DNA of 64,000 bases from Clostridium sp. AT4 (GCF_001517625.2 NZ_LN999828.1:1752303-1816302); one strand, 5' to 3'; shown: positions 18,421-28,221, counted from the stretch's first letter. Program-made: numbers and translations. The notes: a model not told the origin generated them from the sequence alone.

Positions 18421-19323
18421 TTATTTCACAGCGCCGATCAGTTCTTTTATATCCTCTATTCCGTGGCGTTCCATATATGCCCGGATACCGTCTACGGTCT
18501 CCACAGTTGCATATGGATTGTGGAAATTGGCTGTTCCAATGGCTACAGCCGTAGCACCTGCCAGAATAAACTCCAGAGCATCCGCTGCATTGGCAATACC
18601 GCCCATTCCAATAATAGGGAGCTTAACCGCATTAGCTGCCTGATACACCATGCGCACTGCCACCGGCTTGATAGCAGGGCCGGAAAGTCCGCCTGTTTTG
18701 TTGGCTACGGCAAAGGTACGGCGCTCCACGTCAATTTTCATTCCCGTTATGGTATTGATCAGGGAAATCGCATCTGCACCGCCTGCCTCAGCAGCCTTTG
18801 CCATCACGGTAATATCTGTCACATTGGGACTGAGCTTCATAATAATCGGCTGCTTTGCATGAGCCTTTACTGCCTTTGTAATCGCCTCAACCGCCTTTGG
18901 GTCCTGACCGAAAGCAATTCCCCCCTCTTTTACATTGGGGCAGGAAATGTTGATCTCCAGCATATCCACCGGCTCTTCTCCCAGACGCTCTACTACCTCA
19001 ATGTAGTCCTCTGTGGAACGGCCGCAGACATTCACAATAATTTTTGTATCGTATTTCTTCAAAAATGGAATATCACGCTTTGCAAATACGTCAATTCCCG
19101 GATTCTGCAGACCAATGGCATTGATCATACCGCCGTAGGTCTCCGCGATTCTGGGAGTGGGATTTCCGGGCCAGGGTACATTTGCCACACCCTTGGTCAC
19201 AACGGCGCCCAGACGATTTAAATCTACAAATTCACTGTATTCCATACCGGAGCCAAAGGTTCCGGAGGCTTCCATCACCGGATTTTTAAATTCCACTCCG
19301 GCGATATTTACACTCATATTCAC
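18421..19323 (-). CDS. pyrD: Dihydroorotate dehydrogenase B, catalytic subunit
   Basis: A 300-residue FMN-dependent class 1B enzyme that oxidises dihydroorotate to orotate in pyrimidine synthesis. Seen are the FMN/orotate-binding blocks NPVMEASGTFGSG, the active-site cysteine loop LEINISCPNVKEGG (Cys as the class 1 catalytic base) and GMGGIANAADALEFILAGATAVAIGTANF. The start is a GTG at 19323 with GGAGG eight bases upstream. It follows pyrK by 14 bases, forming the standard PyrDK heterotetramer that uses NAD+ through PyrK. Confidence 0.96.
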   Translation of the reverse strand: MNMSVNIAGVEFKNPVMEASGTFGSGMEYSEFVDLNRLGAVVTKGVANVPWPGNPTPRIAETYGGMINAIGLQNPGIDVFAKRDIPFLKKYDTKIIVNVCGRSTEDYIEVVERLGEEPVDMLEINISCPNVKEGGIAFGQDPKAVEAITKAVKAHAKQPIIMKLSPNVTDITVMAKAAEAGGADAISLINTITGMKIDVERRTFAVANKTGGLSGPAIKPVAVRMVYQAANAVKLPIIGMGGIANAADALEFILAGATAVAIGTANFHNPYATVETVDGIRAYMERHGIEDIKELIGAVK

Positions 19324-19337
19324 AGGGCCGTCCTCCT

Positions 19338-20123
19338 TTACAGTTCAATCTCATCTGCCAGGAATACAGGGCCGTCCTTGCAGATACGCTTATTGTGCAC
19401 CTGAGAATGCTCGTCCTTTTCCTTTGACTGGCAGACACAGGCCAGACAAGCGCCCACGCCGCAGGCCATCTTCTCCTCCAGAGAAATCCAGCACTGGATG
19501 CCATGCTCTGCTGCATATGTTTTTAAGGCGCGGAGCATGGGAGTTGGGCCGCAGGCATAGATCACATCTGCGGTCAGTGCATGTTCGCGGATGGCGTCCA
19601 GTACATTTCCCTTTGTACCGCGGCTTCCGTCCTCTGTAGCCGTGTAAACCGGGCCGTAAGCCTCAAATTCATCCTTTAAAAACTGCTGGCTGTCACGATA
19701 GCCGATCACAGACTGAACCATCTCAGAGCCGTTCAGGGCGCTTAACTCCTTTGCAAGCTGCAGCATGGGAGGAATACCAATGCCGCCGCCGATGAGGAAG
19801 GCCTTCTTCCCTTCCAGAAGAGGGAAGCCATTTCCCAGAGGGCCCAGGATATCAACGGTATCTCCCGCCTTCAGAGCGGAAAACTCCTCTGTCCCTGCTC
19901 CTGCCACTCTGTATACCAGACGCAGTTGTCCAGACTCTTTATCGATGCCGCAGAGACTGATGGGTCTTGGAAGCAGACGGGAACCGTCCTTTGAATAAAC
20001 GGACACGAACTGTCCTGCTGCCGCCTGGGATGCAATCTCATCAGCCTGCAGCCTTAAATCATAAATGCCTTCAGCCAGCTGTTCCTGTGAAACAACTGCG
20101 GCTGTCATTTTTAACTTTGCCAT
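19338..20123 (-). CDS. pyrK: Dihydroorotate dehydrogenase B, electron transfer subunit
   Basis: A 261-residue FAD and [2Fe-2S] protein of the ferredoxin-reductase family. An FAD-binding barrel (RLLPRPISLCGID) is followed by the NAD-binding domain (LIGGGIGIPPMLQLAKEL) and a C-terminal cysteine cluster MACGVGACLACVC with a later Cys in NKRICKDGPVF, the iron-sulfur site. It passes electrons from PyrD FMN to NAD+. It lies between pyrF and pyrD in one leftward operon. Confidence 0.95.
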   Translation of the reverse strand: MAKLKMTAAVVSQEQLAEGIYDLRLQADEIASQAAAGQFVSVYSKDGSRLLPRPISLCGIDKESGQLRLVYRVAGAGTEEFSALKAGDTVDILGPLGNGFPLLEGKKAFLIGGGIGIPPMLQLAKELSALNGSEMVQSVIGYRDSQQFLKDEFEAYGPVYTATEDGSRGTKGNVLDAIREHALTADVIYACGPTPMLRALKTYAAEHGIQCWISLEEKMACGVGACLACVCQSKEKDEHSQVHNKRICKDGPVFLADEIEL

Positions 20124-20170
20124 GAAACTTTCTCCTATTTCCTGTTTTCGCTCAAACGCCGGAATTTATC

Positions 20171-21088
20171 TTACAGTACGCTGTTGATATCAGCTGCCAT
20201 ATCAATCACAGCCTGTCTGGATGCCTCGGCAAAATTCTCAGCGCCGAACTTCTTATACTTCTCCTGCTTATAGGCTGCGATAATGCCCCTGGAGGAATTT
20301 ACGATAGCTCCTAAGCCGTCCTTGTTAAAGCAGTGCTTTAAGTCCTCAGCCGTACCGCCCTGAGCGCCGTATCCCGGTACCAGGAAATAGGTATGAGGCA
20401 TCAGGTTTCTTAAAATGCGGCTCATCTCCGGATAGGTTGCGCCTACCACTGCGCCTACATTGCTGTATTCGCCGTCCATGGAAGCATTGCCCCACTCTAC
20501 CACCTTCTCTGCCACCCACTCATACAGCGGACGGCCATCGATCAGGCGGTCCTGGAACTCGCCGCTGGAAGGATTGGAGGTCTTAACCAGAACAAAAAGA
20601 CCTCTGTCATGGCTATTGCATACATCTACAAATGGCTTCACGCCGTCTGTTCCAAGATATGGATTTACGGTAAGAAAATCTGTATCAAAGGCGCTGTAGG
20701 TCTTGGAACCCACCTGTACGCTGCCGATATGACCGGCGGCATAAGCAGCAGAAGTAGAGCCGATATCGCCTCTCTTTGCATCGCCGATTACAACCAGTCC
20801 CTTTTCCTTACAGTAATCTACGGTTCTCTTATAAACCTTTAAGCCCTCAATACCGAACTGCTCGTACATGGCAATCTGCGGCTTTACAGACGGGATCAGA
20901 TCAAAGGTATGATCTACGATTTCCTTATTAAACTGCCAGATCGCCTCTGCCGCTCCCTCTAAGGTCTCGCCGTACTGCTCAAAGGCTGCTGCCTGAATAT
21001 GCTCCGGAACATAGGAGAGCATAGGGTCTAAGCCTACGCAGATCGGAGCCTTGGTTTTCTGTATTTTTTCAATTAACTGACGGATCAT
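20171..21088 (-). CDS. pyrF: Orotidine 5'-phosphate decarboxylase, type 2
   Basis: A 305-residue TIM-barrel enzyme converting OMP to UMP. The length and the active-site block VVIGDAKRGDIGSTSAAYA, with the Asp-Lys-Asp charge network, identify the longer type 2 (mycobacterial/clostridial) form; other blocks are ICVGLDPML, FLTVNPYLGTDGV and FLVPGYGAQGG. The start has GAGGAGG close upstream. It is the first gene of the pyrFKD operon. I see no PyrR-type attenuator in the short 97-base gap upstream. Confidence 0.95.
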   Translation of the reverse strand: MIRQLIEKIQKTKAPICVGLDPMLSYVPEHIQAAAFEQYGETLEGAAEAIWQFNKEIVDHTFDLIPSVKPQIAMYEQFGIEGLKVYKRTVDYCKEKGLVVIGDAKRGDIGSTSAAYAAGHIGSVQVGSKTYSAFDTDFLTVNPYLGTDGVKPFVDVCNSHDRGLFVLVKTSNPSSGEFQDRLIDGRPLYEWVAEKVVEWGNASMDGEYSNVGAVVGATYPEMSRILRNLMPHTYFLVPGYGAQGGTAEDLKHCFNKDGLGAIVNSSRGIIAAYKQEKYKKFGAENFAEASRQAVIDMAADINSVL

Positions 21089-21185
21089 AATATCCTCCTC
21101 TTATCTTGTGATATGTTATAATTCTATCACAGTTTTTACCGTCTGAACAGTACCCATTTTCCCCGAAACCCGTATGCAGAGGCGC

Positions 21186-23282
21186 TTACTTTTTCTCTCT
21201 CATCATCACCACTGCAGACGGAGTTTCTCCTCCCCGATGCACCGTAACATGGGCCCGTCTCACACAGGTGCTGTCAAAGCCGTCCTCTGTATTGCTGTTG
21301 GGGAAAATAAAATTTTTGCCGCTGGATGTAACGGTCAGCCGGAGGCTGTGCCCCGGAAGGAAGGTATTTGATATCTTTGTCGTGCGAATGGTGATATCAT
21401 AAATCCGGCCCGGCTCCAGATACTCGGCTTTTTCAAAGCCATTTCTGTATTTTGCTCCCAGAACGCCGTCTGCCAGCTTGATGGAGCGGCCGGTTTCATC
21501 CACATCCGTAATCCGCACCATAAAATCCGTATCCGGACAGTCGCAGGAAACATACAGCTTCACTGCCAGTTCTCCTGTAACGGTAAAGGCTTCTTCAAAT
21601 GGCTTTGTGGTATAGGAAAGCATATCTTCCCGCTGTTCCACCGCCGTATAATCCTCCGGAACCTCCAGTTCATTTTCTGACATATCGATAACATGGATGG
21701 AAGGATCTTTGGGATCATAGAGATAGGAATCCTTCCCCCTGATTTCAGGAGCCTCAAAATACAGGTCTCCCCGGCCGCAGGCAATTCCAGTTCCGCCAGC
21801 CGCACCATCCGTCTCTCCCCCCAGATAAAGAAACATCTGCTCTGTATCCGCAGGCGGCCAGCTTTCTCCCGTCTTCCATCTGTTCTCACCTACGGTATAG
21901 TATTCCAGAGCCGAGGTCTTTTCAATGCCGTTTTCCACATCCTTTAAAAAATGCTCCAACCACTTCATGCAGAGGATATCCATATCATAGCGCAGGGCAT
22001 CCGGGCCCATATGGACACCGTGAAGGTCATAATCTGCATTTCCGCTGTGCTTCCAGGGGCCAAGCACTGCCTTCCAGGTGCCCTCCGGCCAGTCCTTTAC
22101 CAGCTCCAGAGCCTCAGTCGTACCCATTCCATTATCATCAAACCAGCCGGACATGATCAGAGCCGGAACCGGTCCGCCTTTATAATTCAGCTGCCAGTTC
22201 CCCTTTTTCCAAAAAGCGTCCTGGTCTTTATGCTTCAGCCATTCAGTCAAAAAAGGCAGTTCCCGGCCCAGAGCCCTTTTCGGAATATCCTCAATGGGCC
22301 GGATATCCAGAATCTCATCCCAGTTATCCTGCACCATCAGATCCGGCCGCATCCTCTGCTCCGACACGGAAAAACACCAGGCCAGCATACCGGAATCAAA
22401 GCAGCCGCCCCGTCTGGGAAGGTCTATAAAAGCACTTCCTGCACACACGCTAGAAAGCATGGCCTTCAGATGGGGATTTCCGCTGGCAGCCGCTGCCCAC
22501 TGGACGTATCCCAGATAGGAGCCTCCGGTCATTCCCACCTTCCCGTCGCTCCAGGGCTGTGCAGCGATCCAGTTTAAGGTATCGTCACCGTCCTCGATCT
22601 CATAATACTGAGGCATCCATTCTCCAGTGCTGTCCTCCCGCCCTCTTACATCCTGAATTACCACCGCATAGCCTCTCTGAACAAAGCGGAAATACCCTTC
22701 TGCTCCCCGTTTTTTTCCGTAAGGAGTGCGGATGAGAACAGTGGGAAACCGCTGTCCCTCTGAGGGCAGATACACATCCGAAGCCAGCCTTTCCCCATCT
22801 CTGGTCTTTACAAAATCTGTTCCCAGAAAGCGGACGCCAAAACACCTTCTGTCGGGATACACCTCCTCCCAGGCTTTAAGAATGGTCCTCTCTTCCATGC
22901 CTTCCCTTACCAGAACGGCTGTATAATCACGGCCGCTCATTAAAACGGCCCAGATTTTTCCATTTTCATAGAAAAGGTCCGTAGGGAATTTTTTATCTCT
23001 CTGGATATAGGCTTCTCCCCGGCGGTCTGTAAAACGCGCTCCATTCAGAATAAAGGTTTCCTGCTTCTGTGCTATTTTCTCCTCATAAGCCGCCTTCTTT
23101 TCAAAAAGATAAGCAATGCTGCGGCTGCACAGCTTCTGCAAAAACTCATTTTCTTTTTCCCCGAATGGCTTTTCTTCACCAAGACGCCCTGTTTCCATAT
23201 TCAGGACTTGAGCCGTCAGAGTTTCCTTTTCTTCCCGAAATTTTGCATAAAGAATACCGGAAAAATAAAAGTTCCAGATCAT
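21186..23282 (-). CDS. CocE/NonD-family (S15) hydrolase
   Basis: A 698-residue alpha/beta hydrolase of the X-Pro dipeptidyl-peptidase S15 / cocaine-esterase class. The unusual N-terminal extension of about 170 residues precedes the core (FVKTRDGERLASDVYLP, FPTVLIRTPYGKKRG). The nucleophile Ser is in TGGSYLGYVQW, and the later acid and His are expected around SGWFDDNGMG and GPWKHSG. A C-terminal jelly-roll (VTGELAVKLYVSCDCPDTDF, FLPGHSLRLTV) fits the family. No signal peptide is seen. Substrates may be peptides or acylated compounds; the family does not settle which. Confidence 0.85.
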   Translation of the reverse strand: MIWNFYFSGILYAKFREEKETLTAQVLNMETGRLGEEKPFGEKENEFLQKLCSRSIAYLFEKKAAYEEKIAQKQETFILNGARFTDRRGEAYIQRDKKFPTDLFYENGKIWAVLMSGRDYTAVLVREGMEERTILKAWEEVYPDRRCFGVRFLGTDFVKTRDGERLASDVYLPSEGQRFPTVLIRTPYGKKRGAEGYFRFVQRGYAVVIQDVRGREDSTGEWMPQYYEIEDGDDTLNWIAAQPWSDGKVGMTGGSYLGYVQWAAAASGNPHLKAMLSSVCAGSAFIDLPRRGGCFDSGMLAWCFSVSEQRMRPDLMVQDNWDEILDIRPIEDIPKRALGRELPFLTEWLKHKDQDAFWKKGNWQLNYKGGPVPALIMSGWFDDNGMGTTEALELVKDWPEGTWKAVLGPWKHSGNADYDLHGVHMGPDALRYDMDILCMKWLEHFLKDVENGIEKTSALEYYTVGENRWKTGESWPPADTEQMFLYLGGETDGAAGGTGIACGRGDLYFEAPEIRGKDSYLYDPKDPSIHVIDMSENELEVPEDYTAVEQREDMLSYTTKPFEEAFTVTGELAVKLYVSCDCPDTDFMVRITDVDETGRSIKLADGVLGAKYRNGFEKAEYLEPGRIYDITIRTTKISNTFLPGHSLRLTVTSSGKNFIFPNSNTEDGFDSTCVRRAHVTVHRGGETPSAVVMMREKK

Positions 23283-23299
23283 ATTTTATCAGCCTCCTA

Positions 23300-23995
23300 T
23301 CATCGCATCCAAAATCCCGTCACCGTCAAAAAACCAATCACCACCGGCGGCACCAAAAGAGCCGGGAGCAGATTCAGCGTACGGATCTGCTTGATCCCTA
23401 AAATCCCCAGACCGCTGCTTAGGATCAGGATTCCGCCTATCAGGCTGATCTCCGTCATCAGCGCATCTGTGATAAAGGGCTCAATGAGTCCTGCCAGCAG
23501 ATAGATGCTCCCCTGCCAGCAAAACAGTACAGCCGCCGCAATGGCGATGCCGAAACCAAAGGTAGAGCTGAGCACCGTAGAGGTGATGCCGTCCAAAATG
23601 GCATTGGTATATAAAAAGGTATTGTCACCCAGAAGGGCGCTCTGCATGGGGCCAAGAATCGAAAGAGTACCGGCACAGAACAGCAGGATCGCGGTGGAAA
23701 GTCCCTGGGACAGATTGGAGCCGCCGAAAAGCTTTCCCACCACCCGGTCAAAGGCGGATGCTAGATCCAGCCTTGTTCCCATCAGCCCTCCTATGGCCAG
23801 ACTTACAATAAACAGTACATGATACTCTGATTTTGGCATAGCTTCTACAATGGAATTGATCCCCAGAGCCGTGGCTGCCAGCCCCATGGAATCCATCATC
23901 ACAGTTTTATATTTTTCCCCGATCCCCCTTTTTAAGGTGCTTCCTGCCACGCTTCCTGCGAGGATCGCGCCGGCATTGGCAATGGTTCCTAACAT
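23300..23995 (-). CDS. DUF554-family membrane protein
   Basis: A 231-residue hydrophobic protein with about six membrane segments, starting with the family hallmark GTIANAGAILAGSVAGSTLKRG and containing LDGITSTVLSSTFGFGIA. DUF554 (YdfK/YqgA type) proteins are thought to be transporters, but no substrate is known. The start has GGAGG eight bases upstream. It lies 36 bases after a MATE gene and 17 bases before the CocE-type gene, so the three may be one transcript. Confidence 0.85.
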   Translation of the reverse strand: MLGTIANAGAILAGSVAGSTLKRGIGEKYKTVMMDSMGLAATALGINSIVEAMPKSEYHVLFIVSLAIGGLMGTRLDLASAFDRVVGKLFGGSNLSQGLSTAILLFCAGTLSILGPMQSALLGDNTFLYTNAILDGITSTVLSSTFGFGIAIAAAVLFCWQGSIYLLAGLIEPFITDALMTEISLIGGILILSSGLGILGIKQIRTLNLLPALLVPPVVIGFLTVTGFWMR

Positions 23996-24031
23996 CGTTC
24001 ATCCCTCCTGTTTTAAAATTGATCCGGTCTG

Positions 24032-25384
24032 TTAAATGACCTTCCTCCCCATCCATTTTCCTGATAAATACCAGACAAAGGAAATCAGGTAATTGGCCGC
24101 CCAGCCCATGGGTACGGCATACCATACTGCAGCCACACCCCAGACAGGTGCCAAAAGGAAGGCCGCAGATACACGGATCCCTAGATTAACCAGATTGGCA
24201 ATGGTAAATACGATCATATCTCCTGCACCGCGCAGAACGCCGTCCGTACAGGCCTTTAAACCGATCAGTGCGAAAAACCAGCCAATAAAGGACAGATATC
24301 CCGTTCCTGTCACATAGGCCTCTGAGGTCATATCGCCTCCCAGAAACGCTGCAATGATCGGCCCGTTCCACAGATTCACTATGACTGCGATGATCACAGC
24401 AAAAGCAGCGATCATCCCATAGCCGGAACGATATCCCATTTTCACCCGGTCCATCCGGCCCGCGCCGATATTCTGTGCTGTAAAGGTAGCTACCGCATTT
24501 CCAACGGCGATCATAGGCACGATGCAGATGGACTCAATGCGCCCTCCTGCAGAATATCCGGCCAGAGCGCCGGAACCGAATCCATTGACAACAGACTGGA
24601 CTAACAGCATACCAATGGATACAATGGACTGCTGAAGGATAGACGGAAGGGCAATTTTCGTACCGTTTTCCAGCATTCCTGTGTCATACCGTCTGAATGC
24701 ATCCGACGGATATTCCTTTAATTTGCGCACCAGAAGCCACAGAGAGATCAGCGCGGAAACTCCCTGCGAAAACACAGTAGCCGCTGCCGCTCCGTCTACC
24801 CCCATTCCCAACACAGTAATGGAAAAAATATCCAGTCCCACATTGAGAAGAGAAGAAAAGATCAGCAGATACAGCGGCGTCTTTGAATCCCCCATAGCAT
24901 TAAACATAGCTGCCAGTACATTGTACATAAAAAGAAAGGGGAGCCCCAGAAAATAAATCCCCAGGTACAATTTTGCCTGCTCCATAATATTTTCAGGAGT
25001 CTGCAGCGCCCTCAGAAAGGTATCATTTAAAAGAAAGCCCGTTCCCCCAAGTATGATACTGACAAGTAAAAATGTAATTAAGGCGGTAGAAATAGATGTT
25101 TTCAGCCGGGTATAGTCCCTGGCTCCCAGATATTGAGAGGTCAGAACCGATGCTCCGTTTCCTCCGCCAATGGCAATCATAATAAATACGTTTGTAAGAG
25201 CATAGGATGCTCCCACTGCCGCCAGAGCCTCCTGCCCCAGATAATTTCCAACGATCATGGAATCCGCCATATTGTAAAACTGCTGAAACAGATTTCCAAG
25301 GATCAGAGGGACAGCAAAGAAAAACAGCCGGATCCCCGGTGCTCCCGCAGTCAGGTCTTTTGTCCTTTTCCCTTCTTTTGTCAT
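24032..25384 (-). CDS. MATE-family efflux protein (second of three)
   Basis: A 450-residue MATE exporter with the paired signatures PLILGNLFQQFYNMADSMIVGNYLG near residue 30 and GYSAGGRIESICIVPMIAVGNA in the second half. I chose the ATG at 25384 because it forms an ATGA overlap with the pepF stop and has GAGG ten bases upstream; a start at 25393 leaves only one base after GAGG. Translational coupling to pepF is therefore likely. The physiological substrate is unknown. Confidence 0.9.
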   Translation of the reverse strand: MTKEGKRTKDLTAGAPGIRLFFFAVPLILGNLFQQFYNMADSMIVGNYLGQEALAAVGASYALTNVFIMIAIGGGNGASVLTSQYLGARDYTRLKTSISTALITFLLVSIILGGTGFLLNDTFLRALQTPENIMEQAKLYLGIYFLGLPFLFMYNVLAAMFNAMGDSKTPLYLLIFSSLLNVGLDIFSITVLGMGVDGAAAATVFSQGVSALISLWLLVRKLKEYPSDAFRRYDTGMLENGTKIALPSILQQSIVSIGMLLVQSVVNGFGSGALAGYSAGGRIESICIVPMIAVGNAVATFTAQNIGAGRMDRVKMGYRSGYGMIAAFAVIIAVIVNLWNGPIIAAFLGGDMTSEAYVTGTGYLSFIGWFFALIGLKACTDGVLRGAGDMIVFTIANLVNLGIRVSAAFLLAPVWGVAAVWYAVPMGWAANYLISFVWYLSGKWMGRKVI

Positions 25385-27171
25385 TTCATGCATACCTCAA
25401 ACTCATCTAAAAGCTCTTCAAAAAACTCCAGCGCCTGCTCAATGGGCCTGCTCTGGGACATATCCACACCGCAAAGCTTTAAAAGCTCCACCGGCTCCAT
25501 ACTGCAGCCGCCGCTTAAAAACCGTTTATAACCTTCTAAGATCCCCGGCTCTCCTTCCATGATCCGGCGGCTGATGGCAATGGCAGCTGAAAAACCAGTG
25601 GCATACTGATAAACGTAAAAAGGAGTGTAGAAATGAGGGATACGCTCCCACTCATAGCTGATTTCCGGATCTGAAACCATATCCGGCCCAAAATAGTCCT
25701 CATTTAATTTCCCGTAAATCCCGCAGAGGGCTTCCGAATTCAGGCTCTCTCCTGATGCTCCCATCTCATGAACCCTCTGTTCAAACTCCGCAAACATGGT
25801 CTGGCGGAACAGAGTGGTCCGAAAGCTTTCCAGAAAATGATTTAAAAGATAGGCCCGTTCCTTCTTGTCCGTACACTTCTCAAGCAGATGGCGGATCAAA
25901 AGAGCCTCATTGCAGGTGGATGCCACCTCTGCCACAAAAATCTTATATCCAGCATAAATGTAGGGCTGGCTTTCATTGGAATACCAGGTGTGAATGGCAT
26001 GTCCCATCTCATGAGCCAGGGTAAAAACATCCTTTAAGGTGCCGTGAAAATTTAAGAGCACATAGGGATGACAGCCATAAATCCCCCAGGAATAGGCCCC
26101 GCTTCTCTTTCCTTCATTTTCATATACATCGATCCAGCGGTTCCCAAAGCCCTCCTCAAGCAGGGACAGATACTCCTTTCCCATGGGAGCCAGCCCCTCT
26201 TTTACCATTTTCTTTGCCTCTTCAAAGGTATAATGTTTATCTGCCTCGGACACCAGCGGAACATAGACGTCATACATATGAAGCTCGTTTAATTTAAGAA
26301 GCTTTTTTCGCAGGGAAATATAGCGGTGAAGCACAGGAAGTCCCTTCCTTACAGATGAGATCAGACGGTCATATACCGCCTCCGGCACTTCATTTGCACT
26401 GAGAAAATATTCCCGGCTGGAACTGTATTTTCTGGCTTTTGCATAAAATACAGCCTGCTTTACATTCGCCCCAAAGGCGGCTGCCAGTGTGTTGGAATAT
26501 TGCCTGTATACACCATACAGACTTTGAAATGCTTCCCTGCGGATCCTGCGGTCCGGATGCTCCATCAGGGAAATATAGGTTCCATGGGTTACAGAAATCT
26601 CTCTCCCATCCGTTCCTCTAATGGACGGGAAACGTACATCTGCATTGTTGAACATACGAAAGACCTGACTGCCTCCCTGTGTGGCATCCTGAGCAGCAGC
26701 TAAAAGAGCTTCCATCTCATCTGACAGCGTATGATCCTTTCTCTTGATCAGCTGGCTTAACAGCCTGTCATAGAGTACAAGTCCATTTCCCGATTTTCGA
26801 AACGCATCCATCTGCTCATCCGGAATGGCCAGAATCTCCGGCACCATATAGGAAGACAGTTCTGCAGCCCGAACGGAAAGGCTCTGAGCCCTTGAAACCA
26901 TATCCTGATACTGCTGTCCGGCCGTATCTTCATCGGAACGCATCCTGGCGTATACATACAGCCGTTCTATCTTCTGTGAAATATCATCGTCAAATTTCAG
27001 TCCCTCTAAAAGCCGTTGTGCCGACTGTCCCAGTGTTCCCTTAAACTCCTGATAGCGGTCTGCTTCCCTGGATACTTCTTCATACAGCCGTTCCCAGGTC
27101 TCCTGGTTCTCTATCATGTCCTCCAGCCTCCAGGCAGCTTCCTCTGGAATCTCATTTCTCTTTCTCGTCAT
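25381..27171 (-). CDS. pepF: M3-family oligoendopeptidase F, copy 2
   Basis: A 596-residue zinc peptidase of the PepF type. The metal motif is HEMGH in FTLAHEMGHAIHTWYS, with the third ligand in FVAEVASTCNEALL, and the typical C-terminal FYVYQYATGFSAAIA block is intact. I start it at 27171, just after AAGG; a longer start at 27204 has its ribosome site too close. It shares an ATGA overlap with the following MATE gene. It is divergent from the other M3 peptidase at 15096-16793 and is the more classical PepF of the two. Confidence 0.93.
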   Translation of the reverse strand: MTRKRNEIPEEAAWRLEDMIENQETWERLYEEVSREADRYQEFKGTLGQSAQRLLEGLKFDDDISQKIERLYVYARMRSDEDTAGQQYQDMVSRAQSLSVRAAELSSYMVPEILAIPDEQMDAFRKSGNGLVLYDRLLSQLIKRKDHTLSDEMEALLAAAQDATQGGSQVFRMFNNADVRFPSIRGTDGREISVTHGTYISLMEHPDRRIRREAFQSLYGVYRQYSNTLAAAFGANVKQAVFYAKARKYSSSREYFLSANEVPEAVYDRLISSVRKGLPVLHRYISLRKKLLKLNELHMYDVYVPLVSEADKHYTFEEAKKMVKEGLAPMGKEYLSLLEEGFGNRWIDVYENEGKRSGAYSWGIYGCHPYVLLNFHGTLKDVFTLAHEMGHAIHTWYSNESQPYIYAGYKIFVAEVASTCNEALLIRHLLEKCTDKKERAYLLNHFLESFRTTLFRQTMFAEFEQRVHEMGASGESLNSEALCGIYGKLNEDYFGPDMVSDPEISYEWERIPHFYTPFYVYQYATGFSAAIAISRRIMEGEPGILEGYKRFLSGGCSMEPVELLKLCGVDMSQSRPIEQALEFFEELLDEFEVCMK

Positions 27172-27294
27172 AAGACCTTCTGGCTCCTTCCTTTGCAAAA
27201 TCATTCCTTATTCTATCACATATCTTAACGAAAATGTCAGAAATTATTATAAAATAGTCAAAAGAAAGTCATCGATTTTGTAATATCTATCCGT

Positions 27295-27300
27295 TATAAT
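27295..27300 (+). promoter_or_regulatory. Candidate -10 element for the lipoprotein gene
   Basis: A perfect TATAAT lies 45 bases before the ATG at 27345. I find no convincing -35 at 16-18 bases spacing, so activator help or a misassignment is possible. Confidence 0.4.
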
Positions 27301-27344
27301 CATATATGAAAAAAGAAAAGCAAACTCAAAAGGAGATTTTAATT

Positions 27345-28064
27345 ATGAGAAAGAGATTTATTACCACAGCAGCAATGGCAGCCATTACAGCAGCAATGTT
27401 ATTAAACGGATGCGGCAGCACCCAGACTAATACCACCTCTGCTGCCCAGACAGAAACTGAAAGCTCTTCTGCCGAAACAGAACCTGAAACCACAGCACCT
27501 GAGACAACCGAAGGCGAAACAGAAGCACAGGCAGAGGATGTGATCCGCACAGAGGCTGTTTATGTAAAGGACAGCGAATTTGCCACTGAAGGAACTCTGG
27601 TATTCCACAATGATACGATGGGAGATTTTATCTGCCACATCAGTGATTTCACCGTTTTGCCTGAGGAATTAAAGGACGGTGAAACCTATGTGGTAAGCCA
27701 TTCCATGGTTATGGCTATGTCTTTCCCAGGCCAGCTTCCTCAGGTATATTCCATCCGCACCACAGATGATACCTACCGTGATTCTGTGGGCACAGTAATG
27801 ACGGTTGAGGAAGAAAGTATCCTTTTTGAGCGTATGGATGGTTCTCAGTTTATGATCAATAAGGACAGCTTAGGAGACACGGAAGTAAAAGAAGGCGATC
27901 TGTGCGTAGTAAGCCATACAGAGATGATGACTCGCTCTATGCCCGGAACCTATATGGAAGTAAATCGTGTAGATGTGCTTCCTCAGGCAGAGGAAGAAGC
28001 CGCAGAGGTTCCTGCCGAAACACTTACAGAAGCAATCGAAATCGAATCCTCAAAAGCAGAATAA
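27345..28064 (+). CDS. Lipoprotein with duplicated small domain, function unknown
   Basis: A 239-residue secreted lipoprotein. The ATG at 27345 has AGGAG nine bases upstream and gives a signal peptide ending in LLNGC. A Ser/Thr/Glu-rich linker of about 55 residues follows. Two related units then repeat: the first ends GETYVVSHSMVMAMSFPGQ, the second ends GDLCVVSHTEMMTRSMPG. The pattern G-x-V-SH-x-S-PG followed by a Val/Ile strand resembles DUF3221/YobA-type OB-like domains, which is a likeness by eye only. It is a single-gene unit followed by a strong terminator. Confidence 0.75.
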   Translation: MRKRFITTAAMAAITAAMLLNGCGSTQTNTTSAAQTETESSSAETEPETTAPETTEGETEAQAEDVIRTEAVYVKDSEFATEGTLVFHNDTMGDFICHISDFTVLPEELKDGETYVVSHSMVMAMSFPGQLPQVYSIRTTDDTYRDSVGTVMTVEEESILFERMDGSQFMINKDSLGDTEVKEGDLCVVSHTEMMTRSMPGTYMEVNRVDVLPQAEEEAAEVPAETLTEAIEIESSKAE

Positions 28065-28084
28065 TTGAATTTCTGAATTACGCA

Positions 28085-28140
28085 AATACCTCCCTGGTTC
28101 ACAGATTTGTTCCGTTGGTGATCCAGGGAGGTATTTTATT
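28085..28140 (+). terminator. Rho-independent terminator after the lipoprotein gene
   Basis: Perfect 13-base arms AATACCTCCCTGG / CCAGGGAGGTATT with a 25-base loop, followed by TTATTGTTATTTT, 20 bases past the stop codon. Confidence 0.85.
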
Positions 28141-28181
28141 GTTATTTTCTTAACGATATCTTTGAAAATCCTTCAAAAACC

Positions 28182-28209
28182 TTGCATTTTTATAAATATA
28201 TGATAAAAT
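28182..28209 (+). promoter_or_regulatory. Promoter for the PTS EIIC gene
   Basis: -35 TTGCAT and -10 TAAAAT spaced by 16 bases, with a TGA extension directly before the -10. The predicted transcript starts near 28216 and has a leader of about 75 bases. Confidence 0.65.
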
Positions 28210-28221
28210 CCCTAGCGAATC

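Noticed and set aside
17413-19221. Two long plus-strand frames (309 and 288 residues) opposite the sulfatase and pyrD
   Set aside because: They mirror strongly conserved genes on the other strand, are rich in Cys/His/Arg as antisense frames are, and have no ribosome sites.
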